Source of the DNA: Prevotella sp.
GTDB lineage: Bacteria; Bacteroidota; Bacteroidia; Bacteroidales; Bacteroidaceae
Assembly (NCBI GenBank): GCA_016285055.1
Contig: JAEEPZ010000007.1
Coordinates: forward strand, 1-64,000
DNA length: 64,000 nt
Direction: 5' to 3'
Shown in pieces: positions 37,165 through 45,201 of the stretch. The position numbers were made by a program, and so were the translations under genes. Every line of letters begins with the position of its first letter. Positions within the stretch are counted from its first letter, which is position 1. The notes under the pieces were generated by a model. It did not search any database. It was not told the origin of the DNA and saw only the letters and a program-made list of their open reading frames with translations.

Positions 37165-38121
37165 TCAACTATTCACTGCTTTCATGTTGACGGTCATGGC
37201 CTCTATCATGCGGGTGTAGATTTTGTTCAGCTCGGCTATCTGGTCGGCCATGCGGCGGCTCTGCTCGTTGATCTGGTCGATGGTGCCTATCTGCTGGCTG
37301 GCACCCTTGAGCTGCATCTCATAGACCTTGCAGATGCCGGTGAGCGTGCGGTTGAGGTTCTCCATCTCCTCGCTGTCGCGTGTGAGGCGCTCGCTCTGCT
37401 CGCTGACTTTCTTCAGCGTCTCTGTGAGGCTCTTCAGCTGCTCCACGTAGTTCTGCGTGGCCTCCTCCATCTCTGCAGGATCGATGTCGGGCAGTTCGGG
37501 CTGCTGCGGAGCTGCGATGCCGCCTATGATGCCGCCACTGATGATGCCGCCACTGACAGGAATGGCACTTCCGCCTTCGCCCACTGTGATGCCCTCGGCC
37601 GCAGCGTCGCCTTCGCCAGCCACAGCACCACCGCCGTAGCCGCCGCCGACATAGCCGCCGCCACCAATGAAGCCGCCACCGCTGATGACACCGCCGCCGC
37701 CGGCAATGCCGCTGCCAGCGCCTTCGCCTTCTACGCTGCTGCCTTCGCCGCCAGCACCTTCTGCCGAGCCGCCGCCACCAATGATGATGGTGCCGCCGCT
37801 GGCAACAGCGGGAGTTGCGGTGCCCTCTGTCGTGCCCTCCGGGTTCTCTACGTCTACGACATGTGTGGGCAGCTCCTTGCCCTCTTCGGTCTTGTCGAAG
37901 GGACGGTCGAAGCCTGCGATGAAGAACACCAGCACCTCAGTGCCCATGCCGAGGAAGAGCATGGTGTTAGCGCCTGGCAGGTGGGTGAGCTTAAACAAAG
38001 CACCGAGGATGACGATGGAGGCGCCCCAGCTGTAGGCGTAGTTCATGAACGTCTGCCCTGGCACGCTGTCGAGCCATTTCTGCAGGCGGTAGATGGGATT
38101 GAATTTGCTGTATTTGGTCAT
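37165..38121 (-). CDS. gldL: Gliding motility / T9SS protein GldL (PorL) with Gly-rich segment
   Basis: N-terminal MNYAYSWGASIVILGALFKLTHLPGANTMLFLGMGTEVLVFFIAGFD; C-terminal coiled coil. Confidence 0.92.
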   Translation of the reverse strand: MTKYSKFNPIYRLQKWLDSVPGQTFMNYAYSWGASIVILGALFKLTHLPGANTMLFLGMGTEVLVFFIAGFDRPFDKTEEGKELPTHVVDVENPEGTTEGTATPAVASGGTIIIGGGGSAEGAGGEGSSVEGEGAGSGIAGGGGVISGGGFIGGGGYVGGGYGGGAVAGEGDAAAEGITVGEGGSAIPVSGGIISGGIIGGIAAPQQPELPDIDPAEMEEATQNYVEQLKSLTETLKKVSEQSERLTRDSEEMENLNRTLTGICKVYEMQLKGASQQIGTIDQINEQSRRMADQIAELNKIYTRMIEAMTVNMKAVNS

Positions 38122-38163
38122 TTTTGCTGTCGTTTTTCGTTGTTTTCTTCTCTCGTTTTTGTC

Positions 38164-38267
38164 GTTATCACGTTATCACGTTATCACGTTATTTCGTTTT
38201 GTCGTTATCACGTTATAACGTTATTACGTTTTGTCGTTATAACGTGATCTCGTTATAACGTTATCAC
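38164..38267. repeat. Degenerate octanucleotide tandem array (13 units of 8 bp)
   Basis: GTTATCAC x3, GTTATTTC, GTTTTGTC, GTTATCAC, GTTATAAC, GTTATTAC, GTTTTGTC, GTTATAAC, GTGATCTC, GTTATAAC, GTTATCAC. Confidence 0.9.
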
Positions 38268-38276
38268 GATAAAGCC

Positions 38277-39803
38277 TTATTTCCTTTTCTTTTTAGCTGT
38301 TGCCTTGGCGGGCTTTGCTTTCTCGCTGGAGGTGTTGGCCAGGCTGCGGACGCAGCGGAAGCCGATGTAGGAGCGTGGCTGGTTCTGGTATTCGCTGCTG
38401 CGCCATGCCGAGCGGATGTAGCTCTCTGGATCTTTCCACGAGCCTCCGCGCACGCTCTTCTTCTTCAGCCGGTAGGGGTCTTCCTTGGCGGCGTTGTACT
38501 TCAGCTGCGGGTTGATGTCGTTCATGGCGTCGACGCCGGCCTCGGTGTAGATGGTCGATGTCCATTCGGCCACGTTGCCAGCCATGTCGAAGAGCCCGTT
38601 GCTGTTGGCGCTGTAGATGCCGGCCTTCGATGTGATGAGGTTGCCGTCCTTGGTGTAGTTGCCGTCGTCAGGCTTGAAGTTGGCGAAGAAGCATCCCTTG
38701 CCCGATGCCACGTCCTCGTTCTCCCACGGGAACTCGTTCTGGTTCTTGCCCCGTGCAGCATATTCCCACTCCGCCTCTGTCGGCAGACGGTAGCGCTGCA
38801 CAAAGCGTGCCGCCGGGCCGAGGCCCTTCAGCAGGAACTCGGTGCGCCAGGCGCAGAAGGCGTTGGCCTGCTCCCACGTGACACCCACCACGGGATAGTC
38901 GTTGTAGGCGGCGTTGGAGAAATAGTTGCGCATATACATCTCGTTGTCGGCGTTGGGGAAGTCGTTCACCCAGCACGTCGTGTCGGGATATATATTAATA
39001 ATGTATGTATTGAGGAAGTCCCAGGGCCCGGTGTATTCCCTGTTGAGCGTCTCGCTGTGTATCTTTCCCTCGTCATCGACGTAGGCTGTGTCTTTCGAGA
39101 TATATATTTTCTCGTTGTAGATGGGCTTCTGCTTCTGCGGGTCCCACTGGTCGGTGTCGAGATGTCGCTCTTCGGGGTCCTCCCTGTACTGTCGCTTGGC
39201 GGCCTCTACATAGTCGTAGATTTCGTAGCGGTAGTTCATCTGCTTGGCATCGAGCATTTTCTCGCCTGTCACCGGATGTATGACATAGACGCTCTCCAAG
39301 GCACGCTGCTCGTCCTCGTTGGGCTTGCGGGGCAGTGACTTCTTCCAGTTCAGGTAGGGCTTGATGGGCTCGCCGTCCTTGTCCTCCTCAATCTTGTAGG
39401 TCTCGTCGCCACCGTAGTTGGGGTCTGCCAGTCGCTCGCGGATGATGCTGTCGCGCACGTAGGCCACAAACTGGCGGTACTCGGAGTTGGTAATCTCTGT
39501 GTCGTCCATCCAGAATCCCTCCACGCTGATGTCTCTGGTAGGTGTCTGTCGTCCCCACAGCGAGTCCTCTTTCTCCATACCCATCTTCAGGTGTCCTCGC
39601 TTGATGAGCACCATGCCGTAAGGAGCAGGTTCTGCAAACGCACGTCCGGCAGCGCCTGTCAGTTCGCCGCCGTTGGCCATCGTCTCCTTGCCGCCGAAGC
39701 AGGCAGTCAAGAAAATGAGAAATGAAGAAAATGAGAAAATGAGGAATGCCTTTTGCACTACTCTTTTCCCAGCTTCCTTTCTCATTCTGCTACTTTTCAT
39801 CAT
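38277..39803 (-). CDS. gldK: Gliding motility / T9SS lipoprotein GldK (PorK), FGE-sulfatase-like
   Basis: Lipobox FLTAC; WMDDTEITNSEYRQF ... RLPTEAEWEYAARG ... NGLFDMAGNVAEWTS ... YIGFRCVRS. Start site uncertain. Confidence 0.9.
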   Translation of the reverse strand: MMKSSRMRKEAGKRVVQKAFLIFSFSSFLIFLTACFGGKETMANGGELTGAAGRAFAEPAPYGMVLIKRGHLKMGMEKEDSLWGRQTPTRDISVEGFWMDDTEITNSEYRQFVAYVRDSIIRERLADPNYGGDETYKIEEDKDGEPIKPYLNWKKSLPRKPNEDEQRALESVYVIHPVTGEKMLDAKQMNYRYEIYDYVEAAKRQYREDPEERHLDTDQWDPQKQKPIYNEKIYISKDTAYVDDEGKIHSETLNREYTGPWDFLNTYIINIYPDTTCWVNDFPNADNEMYMRNYFSNAAYNDYPVVGVTWEQANAFCAWRTEFLLKGLGPAARFVQRYRLPTEAEWEYAARGKNQNEFPWENEDVASGKGCFFANFKPDDGNYTKDGNLITSKAGIYSANSNGLFDMAGNVAEWTSTIYTEAGVDAMNDINPQLKYNAAKEDPYRLKKKSVRGGSWKDPESYIRSAWRSSEYQNQPRSYIGFRCVRSLANTSSEKAKPAKATAKKKRK

Positions 39804-39830
39804 ATTCTTATTTTTATATGTTTCCAAATG

Positions 39831-39918
39831 TCTCATTCTCTCATTCTCTCATTCTCTCATTCTCTCAATTTCTCATTCTCTCAATTTCTCATTCTCTCAT
39901 TTTCTCATTCTCTCAATC
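39831..39918. repeat. Octanucleotide tandem array (11 units of 8 bp)
   Basis: TCTCATTC x4, TCTCAATT, TCTCATTC, TCTCAATT, TCTCATTC, TCTCATTT, TCTCATTC, TCTCAATC. Confidence 0.9.
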
Positions 39919-40935
39919 TCAGAGAATTCTCACGCTCTGGTGCCTGTTTCTCCCCTTCTTAAAGAGGTTGACGTCGGTCTGATAGCCCAGGAAGAGCTCG
40001 TGGGAGCCGTAGCCAAGCCCCACACCGTTGGTGAAGGCCTCATAGCTATAGCCCAGTGTGATGCCGTGGAAGACGCCTCCCAGGAACACCGACACTGAGT
40101 TCGTAGGGCTGTAGCCCACGCCTGCATACATCATCTTCTCCTCGTGCTTGTAGGTCAGTCGGGTGGTGATGTCGGCACGGTGGCTGATGCCATCGCTCTG
40201 TCCGAAGACAGAGGGCTGTATCGATAATAACGGATTTCTTAGCTGAATATTGCATCCTGCGTTCAAATAAAATGACATGGGCACCTTTATCTGACTTGTC
40301 TCACCCATTTCCACAGTAGGCGCCGTGAGATGCTGCACTGCAGCGCCTACATACCAGCTCTTGCGCTGATAGTAGAGTCCGGCGCCCAGGTCGAGCGAGT
40401 TGCCCTCCACTTCTGCCGTGGGCAGTGCCAGGTCGTTGGTCTGCTCCATCTCTATTTTCGAGCCGTCGAATTTCTCGCTGAGCATGCCGCCCTGTATGCC
40501 CACTGCCAGCATACCGCCGAAAAGCTTATGGCGATAGGCATACTGCAGGCCGATGTTGTTGTGGGAGAAGAGGCCGATGCCATCGCTCATGAAGCGCACG
40601 CCCACGCCGTGATAGGCGCCGAGGAAAAAGAACGGCATGTCGGCCACAGAAAACATGGTCTTGGGGTTGTGCTCAAAGCCTGCCAGCGCCATGGAATAAA
40701 TGGCATTGACGTTGATTTTGTCCTGCTTGCCCACGGCGGCAGGGTTATATGCCGTCTGCATCGCCCAGTAATGACTGAGCGACGGGTCGTACTGTGCACG
40801 GGCCTCGAAGCAGGCCACAAATAGAACGGCCAAAATCAGCAGACTTCGCCTTAACACGCTATAATAACGTTTTTCTTGCCGTTTTATTATGTCACAATAA
40901 AATAAAGATGTAGGTTTTTTTTTGTTTTGGCGCAT
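39919..40935 (-). CDS. porP: PorP/SprF family type IX secretion outer-membrane protein
   Basis: AQYDPSLSHYWAMQTAYNPAAVG...; repeated beta-strands; only the C-terminal part of track ORF 39919-41832. Confidence 0.9.
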   Translation of the reverse strand: MRQNKKKPTSLFYCDIIKRQEKRYYSVLRRSLLILAVLFVACFEARAQYDPSLSHYWAMQTAYNPAAVGKQDKINVNAIYSMALAGFEHNPKTMFSVADMPFFFLGAYHGVGVRFMSDGIGLFSHNNIGLQYAYRHKLFGGMLAVGIQGGMLSEKFDGSKIEMEQTNDLALPTAEVEGNSLDLGAGLYYQRKSWYVGAAVQHLTAPTVEMGETSQIKVPMSFYLNAGCNIQLRNPLLSIQPSVFGQSDGISHRADITTRLTYKHEEKMMYAGVGYSPTNSVSVFLGGVFHGITLGYSYEAFTNGVGLGYGSHELFLGYQTDVNLFKKGRNRHQSVRIL

Positions 40936-41897
40936 CAGAATGGCAGCCCCGGCTCGAGCAGGGGAAGTGGGAAGAGGGCGGCGTACAGCTCTTCGCAGCG
41001 GTGGAGGAGCGTGTTGAAGGCCGTTATCGACTGTCCCTGGCGCATGTCGCGGCGATACATCTCGACGTTCCACAGCTTCGAGGATCTGGCGGTGTAGCCC
41101 ACGGCATAGTCGCCCATGCGGTCGGCGCTGCAGCGTATGGAGGCGTCGGGAAACCAGACGTTCATCTGCTGGGCAAAGCGCGTCAGCATCGGGTCGTCTA
41201 TCAGCCCCAGGTCCATCAGCACGCGGTAGGCGGCATACCACTCGTAGGCGTGGCGCATCTGCTTCAGTACGACGCGCTCCACGGCCTGTCGCACAGCGTT
41301 GTAGTCGACGGCCCGCCGCTGATGATACTTCCTGAATATCAGTATGGTAGGCTGCTCTGGCGGCAGTGTGGCCGCACCTTCGCTCCGTGTCTGTCGGCTG
41401 GCGTTGAGCACCGCCTTGGCGCAGTCGGCGTAGGAGGCCCTCGGTATGCCCTTGCGCAGGCCTATGACCTTGCCGATGACTCGCCACGGGCGGTTGTCGA
41501 GCAGGATGGGCGCAAAACTGGTGTTCTGCGGCACGAGCCACTGGCGGCCATCGCCATCGGTGAAGAACGCCTTCACCGTGAAGCCGCCGTCCACCTCGGC
41601 CACCACAATGTCGCCGTCGTTGACGGCAGTGTCCATCTGCACCTCCAAGCGGTCGCCGGGCATGATGTCGGCATCGTGCATCGACAAACCGTCGACGTCG
41701 ATGAGGAACACGGGATGCTGGCCCACCAGCTTGCGGGGCATCAGCACATACTCGTTGCTCGTCACATCGCCAGCGTCTGAGGGGGTGCCGGCCAGCACTG
41801 GCACGTCGACCAGCGGCACCTCGGTGTCGCACAGCATTGGATTCAGGCCGGCGGCGCGCAGCAGCTCCAATTCTTTGATGACTTCTTCGTAGGTCAT
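40935..41897 (-). CDS. S24 LexA-like peptidase-domain protein without an obvious HTH
   Basis: VDGLSMHDADIMPGDRLEVQ (Ser) and IVVAEVDGGFTVKAFF (Lys); start MTYEEVIKEL. Confidence 0.7.
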   Translation of the reverse strand: MTYEEVIKELELLRAAGLNPMLCDTEVPLVDVPVLAGTPSDAGDVTSNEYVLMPRKLVGQHPVFLIDVDGLSMHDADIMPGDRLEVQMDTAVNDGDIVVAEVDGGFTVKAFFTDGDGRQWLVPQNTSFAPILLDNRPWRVIGKVIGLRKGIPRASYADCAKAVLNASRQTRSEGAATLPPEQPTILIFRKYHQRRAVDYNAVRQAVERVVLKQMRHAYEWYAAYRVLMDLGLIDDPMLTRFAQQMNVWFPDASIRCSADRMGDYAVGYTARSSKLWNVEMYRRDMRQGQSITAFNTLLHRCEELYAALFPLPLLEPGLPF

Positions 41898-41929
41898 AGC
41901 TTTCCGACGGCGTTGTGTCTCCGTCCGTG

Positions 41930-41937
41930 CAAAGTTA
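41930..41937 (-). promoter_or_regulatory. -7-like box for the S24/porP/gld operon
   Basis: Minus-strand TAACTTTG. Confidence 0.5.
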
Positions 41938-42055
41938 CTACTTTTTTCCTTTCGTTCCGCATTTTTTGCCAACAAAATGATGGTTCTTCCGCTTTTTCAG
42001 CTGGATGGTGCGCACGAACACGTGCGCCACGCTATCGGGGGGCACCCTCAAAAAA

Positions 42056-42138
42056 GTCCGAAGGCTTCGGACACTCTGTCCGAAGGCTTCGGACTCGTTG
42101 TCCGAAGGCTTCGGACTCTTCGTCCGAAGCCTTCGGAC
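42056..42138. repeat. Array of four 17-bp palindromes, 22-bp period
   Basis: GTCCGAAGGCTTCGGAC at 42056, 42078, 42100; GTCCGAAGCCTTCGGAC at 42122. Confidence 0.95.
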
Positions 42139-42221
42139 GAAAATCTGCAGTGGTGGGACAAAAATGCGAAGCCTCGGCAAAAAAAAACAACAGTTTCTTT
42201 GTTTTGCGCCCGACTTTTTCG

Positions 42222-42229
42222 TAACTTTG
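42222..42229 (+). promoter_or_regulatory. -7-like box for argD
   Basis: TAACTTTG with upstream TTTG. Confidence 0.55.
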
Positions 42230-42261
42230 CACCCAATGAGCAGAAAAAGAAAGGAAACAAC

Positions 42262-43404
42262 ATGAAACTATTCGACGTTTACCCGCTCTTCGACGTGAAC
42301 ATCGTCAGGGGCAAAGGCTGCCGCGTCTGGGATGACAAGGGGCAGGAGTATCTTGATCTCTATGGCGGCCATGCTGTCATCAGCATCGGACATTCACATC
42401 CACACTACATAGAAAAAGTGACGGAGCAGCTCGGGAAGATAGCCTTCTACTCGAACTCGGTGGTGAACAAACTGCAGGTGGAGCTGGCCGAGAGACTCGG
42501 CAAAGCCAGCGGCTATGAGGACTATCAGCTGTTTCTCATCAACAGCGGTGCCGAGGCCAACGAGAACGCGCTGAAGCTGGCATCGTTTAAGACGGGCAAT
42601 GTGCGCGTGCTCTCCTGCGAGGGCGCTTTCCATGGTCGCACATCGCTGGCCGTAGAGGTGACACACAACCGCAAGATTGTGGCTCCCATCAACGACAACC
42701 ACCACGTGCGCTTCCTGCCGCTGAACGACCTCGAGCCGTGGGTGCGTGAGCTGAGCCGCGGTGGCATCGCCGCCGTCATCCTCGAATGTATTCAGGGTGT
42801 GGGCGGCATCCAGATGGCCACGCCGGAGTTTGCGCAGAAGCTGGCCTACGCCTGCAAGCGCTACCACGTGCCCCTCATCGCCGACGAGATACAGTGCGGC
42901 TACGGGCGCAGCGGCAAGTTCTTCGCTCATCAGCATCTGGGCATCAAGCCCGACATCATCACCATGGCGAAAGGCATTGCCAACGGGTTCCCCATGGGCG
43001 CCGTAATGATCAGTCCCGACTTCGAGCCTGTCTACGGACAGCTGGGCACCACCTTCGGCGGCAACCATTTGGCCTGCGCTGCCGCACTGGCCACACTCGA
43101 CGTGATGGAGGATGAAGGGCTGGTGGAGAACGCCCGCGTCATAGGCGACTACCTCATGGAGGGCATCCGCAACATAGGCAGCTCGCACATCAAGGAGGTG
43201 CGCGGCCGCGGTCTGATGATAGGCATCGAGCTCGACATGCCGCACAAGATGGTGCGCAAGCCGCTCATCCGCCACGAGCACTGCTTCACGGGCGCCGCAG
43301 GAGAGAACATCCTGCGCCTGCTGCCGCCGCTGTGCCTGACAAAGGCCGACGCCGACGACTTTATAGAAAGACTCATCAGAGTACAACCGGAGGACAGCGA
43401 TTAG
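42262..43404 (+). CDS. argD: Acetylornithine/succinylornithine aminotransferase
   Basis: GGHAVISIGHSHPHY ... NSGAEANENALKLA ... LIADEIQCGYGRSGKFFAHQHLGIKPDIITMAKGIANGFPMGAV. Confidence 0.93.
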   Translation: MKLFDVYPLFDVNIVRGKGCRVWDDKGQEYLDLYGGHAVISIGHSHPHYIEKVTEQLGKIAFYSNSVVNKLQVELAERLGKASGYEDYQLFLINSGAEANENALKLASFKTGNVRVLSCEGAFHGRTSLAVEVTHNRKIVAPINDNHHVRFLPLNDLEPWVRELSRGGIAAVILECIQGVGGIQMATPEFAQKLAYACKRYHVPLIADEIQCGYGRSGKFFAHQHLGIKPDIITMAKGIANGFPMGAVMISPDFEPVYGQLGTTFGGNHLACAAALATLDVMEDEGLVENARVIGDYLMEGIRNIGSSHIKEVRGRGLMIGIELDMPHKMVRKPLIRHEHCFTGAAGENILRLLPPLCLTKADADDFIERLIRVQPEDSD

Positions 43405-43425
43405 TGCACATTTAAACATACAGAC

Positions 43426-44340
43426 ATGGTAAGAGGAAAACGCACATTCATCAGCTTCGACTGGGCGCTGAAGCACCTGCTCCGCGAAAAGGCTAACCAC
43501 GACGTCCTTGAGGGCTTCGTGGCTGTAGTCCTCCGCAAGAAGAGTATCAAAATCCATCGCCTGCTTGAGAGCGAGAGCAACAAGGCCGACGCCGATGCGA
43601 AGAGCAACCGCGTAGACCTGCTGGCGGAGGATGAGAATGGCGACCTGCTGCTCATCGAGGTGCAGGGCGAGCCGGAGCAGGCCTACTTCCAGCGGATGCT
43701 CTTCGGCGCGTCGAAGCTCGTCACCGAGTATATTGAGAGTGGCGAGAACTATGAACACGTCAAGCGTGTGTACAGTATTAACATTGTGTATTTTGACTTG
43801 GGCCAGGGCGAGGACTGCGTCTACGTGGGCAAGACCGAGTTCCACGGCCTGACGAAAGGCGACCTACTGAAGCTGTCTCCCTTCCAGCAGCAGAAGTTCC
43901 AGGCCGACGAGGTGAGCGACCTCTACCCGCGCTATGTTATCCTGAAGGTGAACGACTTCAACCGCTGGAGCCGTGTGCCGCTCGACCAGTGGCTCTACTT
44001 CCTGTCCACCACCGACATTCCCGAGGATGCCGATGCCCCCGGTCTGCGGGAGGCTCGTGAGAAGCTTGACCTGATGCGCATGGGCCGCGACGAGCGCATC
44101 ATCTACGACCGTTACCTTATGGACCGCGCCATCCTGCGCAACACCGTGGACGGTGCCCGCGAGGAGGGAGCCTACGAGGGATTCAAGGAAGGAATGGAGA
44201 AAGGAATGGAGAGGGGAATGGAGAAAGGTCGCACTGACGAAAAGGAAAACACTGCACGTCGCATGAAAGCTGACGGAATGTCTGCTGAGTTGATAGCCAA
44301 GTACACCAGTCTGACCATTGATGTAATCAATAAACTATAG
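43426..44340 (+). CDS. Rpn-family (PD-(D/E)XK) recombination-promoting nuclease/putative transposase
   Basis: FISFDWALKHLLREKANHDVLEGF ... NRVDLLAEDENGDLLLIEVQGEPEQAYFQRMLFGASKLVTEYI. Confidence 0.88.
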   Translation: MVRGKRTFISFDWALKHLLREKANHDVLEGFVAVVLRKKSIKIHRLLESESNKADADAKSNRVDLLAEDENGDLLLIEVQGEPEQAYFQRMLFGASKLVTEYIESGENYEHVKRVYSINIVYFDLGQGEDCVYVGKTEFHGLTKGDLLKLSPFQQQKFQADEVSDLYPRYVILKVNDFNRWSRVPLDQWLYFLSTTDIPEDADAPGLREAREKLDLMRMGRDERIIYDRYLMDRAILRNTVDGAREEGAYEGFKEGMEKGMERGMEKGRTDEKENTARRMKADGMSAELIAKYTSLTIDVINKL

Positions 44341-44352
44341 AAATAAAATGAT

Positions 44353-45132
44353 ATGAAGATAACAATGATAGGGGCAGGCGCCATGGGCGGCGCCACCGCC
44401 GAGGGCCTGCTGAAGGCCGGACATGAAGGAAAGGACATCTGCGTGAGCGACCCGTCGCAGGCCGTGCTCAGCAAGTTTGCAGCATTGGGCGTCAGCACCA
44501 CCACCGACAACGCAAAGGCTGTGGCCGATGCCGACGTGGTGATGGTTGTCGTGAAGCCGTGGCTGGTGGAGCGGGTGCTGACAGGCATCAAGGACGCACT
44601 GCAGCCCAGCAAGCAGACGCTGGTGGTGATAGCCGCCGGCGTGCCGTCGAAGAACATCCAGGAGTGGCTGGGCGCACAGTGTCCGCCGCTGTTCCTCTGT
44701 ATTCCCAACATCGCCATCGCGCAGCTGCAGTCCATGACGTTCCTCGTGCCGTGTGCTGCTGTGACACAGCAACAGAGGGACCTGGTGACGGCGCTCTTCG
44801 AGGAGATGGGCCAGGTGATCATCACCGACGAAAAGCACCTCGCCGCCGGCACCACGCTGGCCTCCTGCGGCATCGCCTACGCCATGCGTTACATCCGCGC
44901 AGCCAGCGAGGGCGGCGTGGAGCTGGGCTTCAAGGCCGACGACGCCAAGCACATCGTCATGCAGACCATACGCGGCGCAGTGGAGCTGCTGCAAGCCAGC
45001 GGCATGCACCCCGAACAGGCCATCGACCTGGTGGCAACGCCCGGAGGAGTGACCATCAAGGGCCTCAACGAGATGGAGCACGCAGGCTTCACCTCGGCCG
45101 TCATCCGAGGACTCAAAGCCGGAATAGGCTAA
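44353..45132 (+). CDS. proC: Pyrroline-5-carboxylate reductase
   Basis: MKITMIGAGAMGGATAEGL ... ATPGGVTIKGLNEMEHAGFTSAV. Confidence 0.93.
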   Translation: MKITMIGAGAMGGATAEGLLKAGHEGKDICVSDPSQAVLSKFAALGVSTTTDNAKAVADADVVMVVVKPWLVERVLTGIKDALQPSKQTLVVIAAGVPSKNIQEWLGAQCPPLFLCIPNIAIAQLQSMTFLVPCAAVTQQQRDLVTALFEEMGQVIITDEKHLAAGTTLASCGIAYAMRYIRAASEGGVELGFKADDAKHIVMQTIRGAVELLQASGMHPEQAIDLVATPGGVTIKGLNEMEHAGFTSAVIRGLKAGIG

Positions 45133-45134
45133 TC

Positions 45135-45188
45135 TACCACACCTACCAAACATACCACACCTACCAAACATACCACACCTACCAAACA
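45135..45188. repeat. 18-bp tandem repeat, 3 full copies plus a partial one
   Basis: TACCACACCTACCAAACA x3. Confidence 0.9.
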
Positions 45189-45201
45189 TACCACAAAGAA
45201 A

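Noticed and set aside
37114-38247. Long plus-strand ORF opposite gldL
   Set aside because: Shadow ORF on GC-rich Gly-codon DNA (Ala/Asp-rich low complexity); gldL on the minus strand is clear.
38164-39918. CRISPR or minisatellite-like immune array
   Set aside because: 8-bp units without spacers; simple tandem repeats.
39919-41832. 637-aa ORF as one protein
   Set aside because: Its N-terminal half is an out-of-frame reading of the S24 gene (40935-41897); only the porP portion from 40935 looks like protein.
42056-42138. CRISPR array
   Set aside because: Spacers are only 5 nt, repeats are palindromes of 17 bp, and no cas genes are present.
42394-43845. 483-aa minus-strand ORF opposite argD
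   Set aside because: Antisense shadow of argD and the Rpn gene; no recognisable domain.
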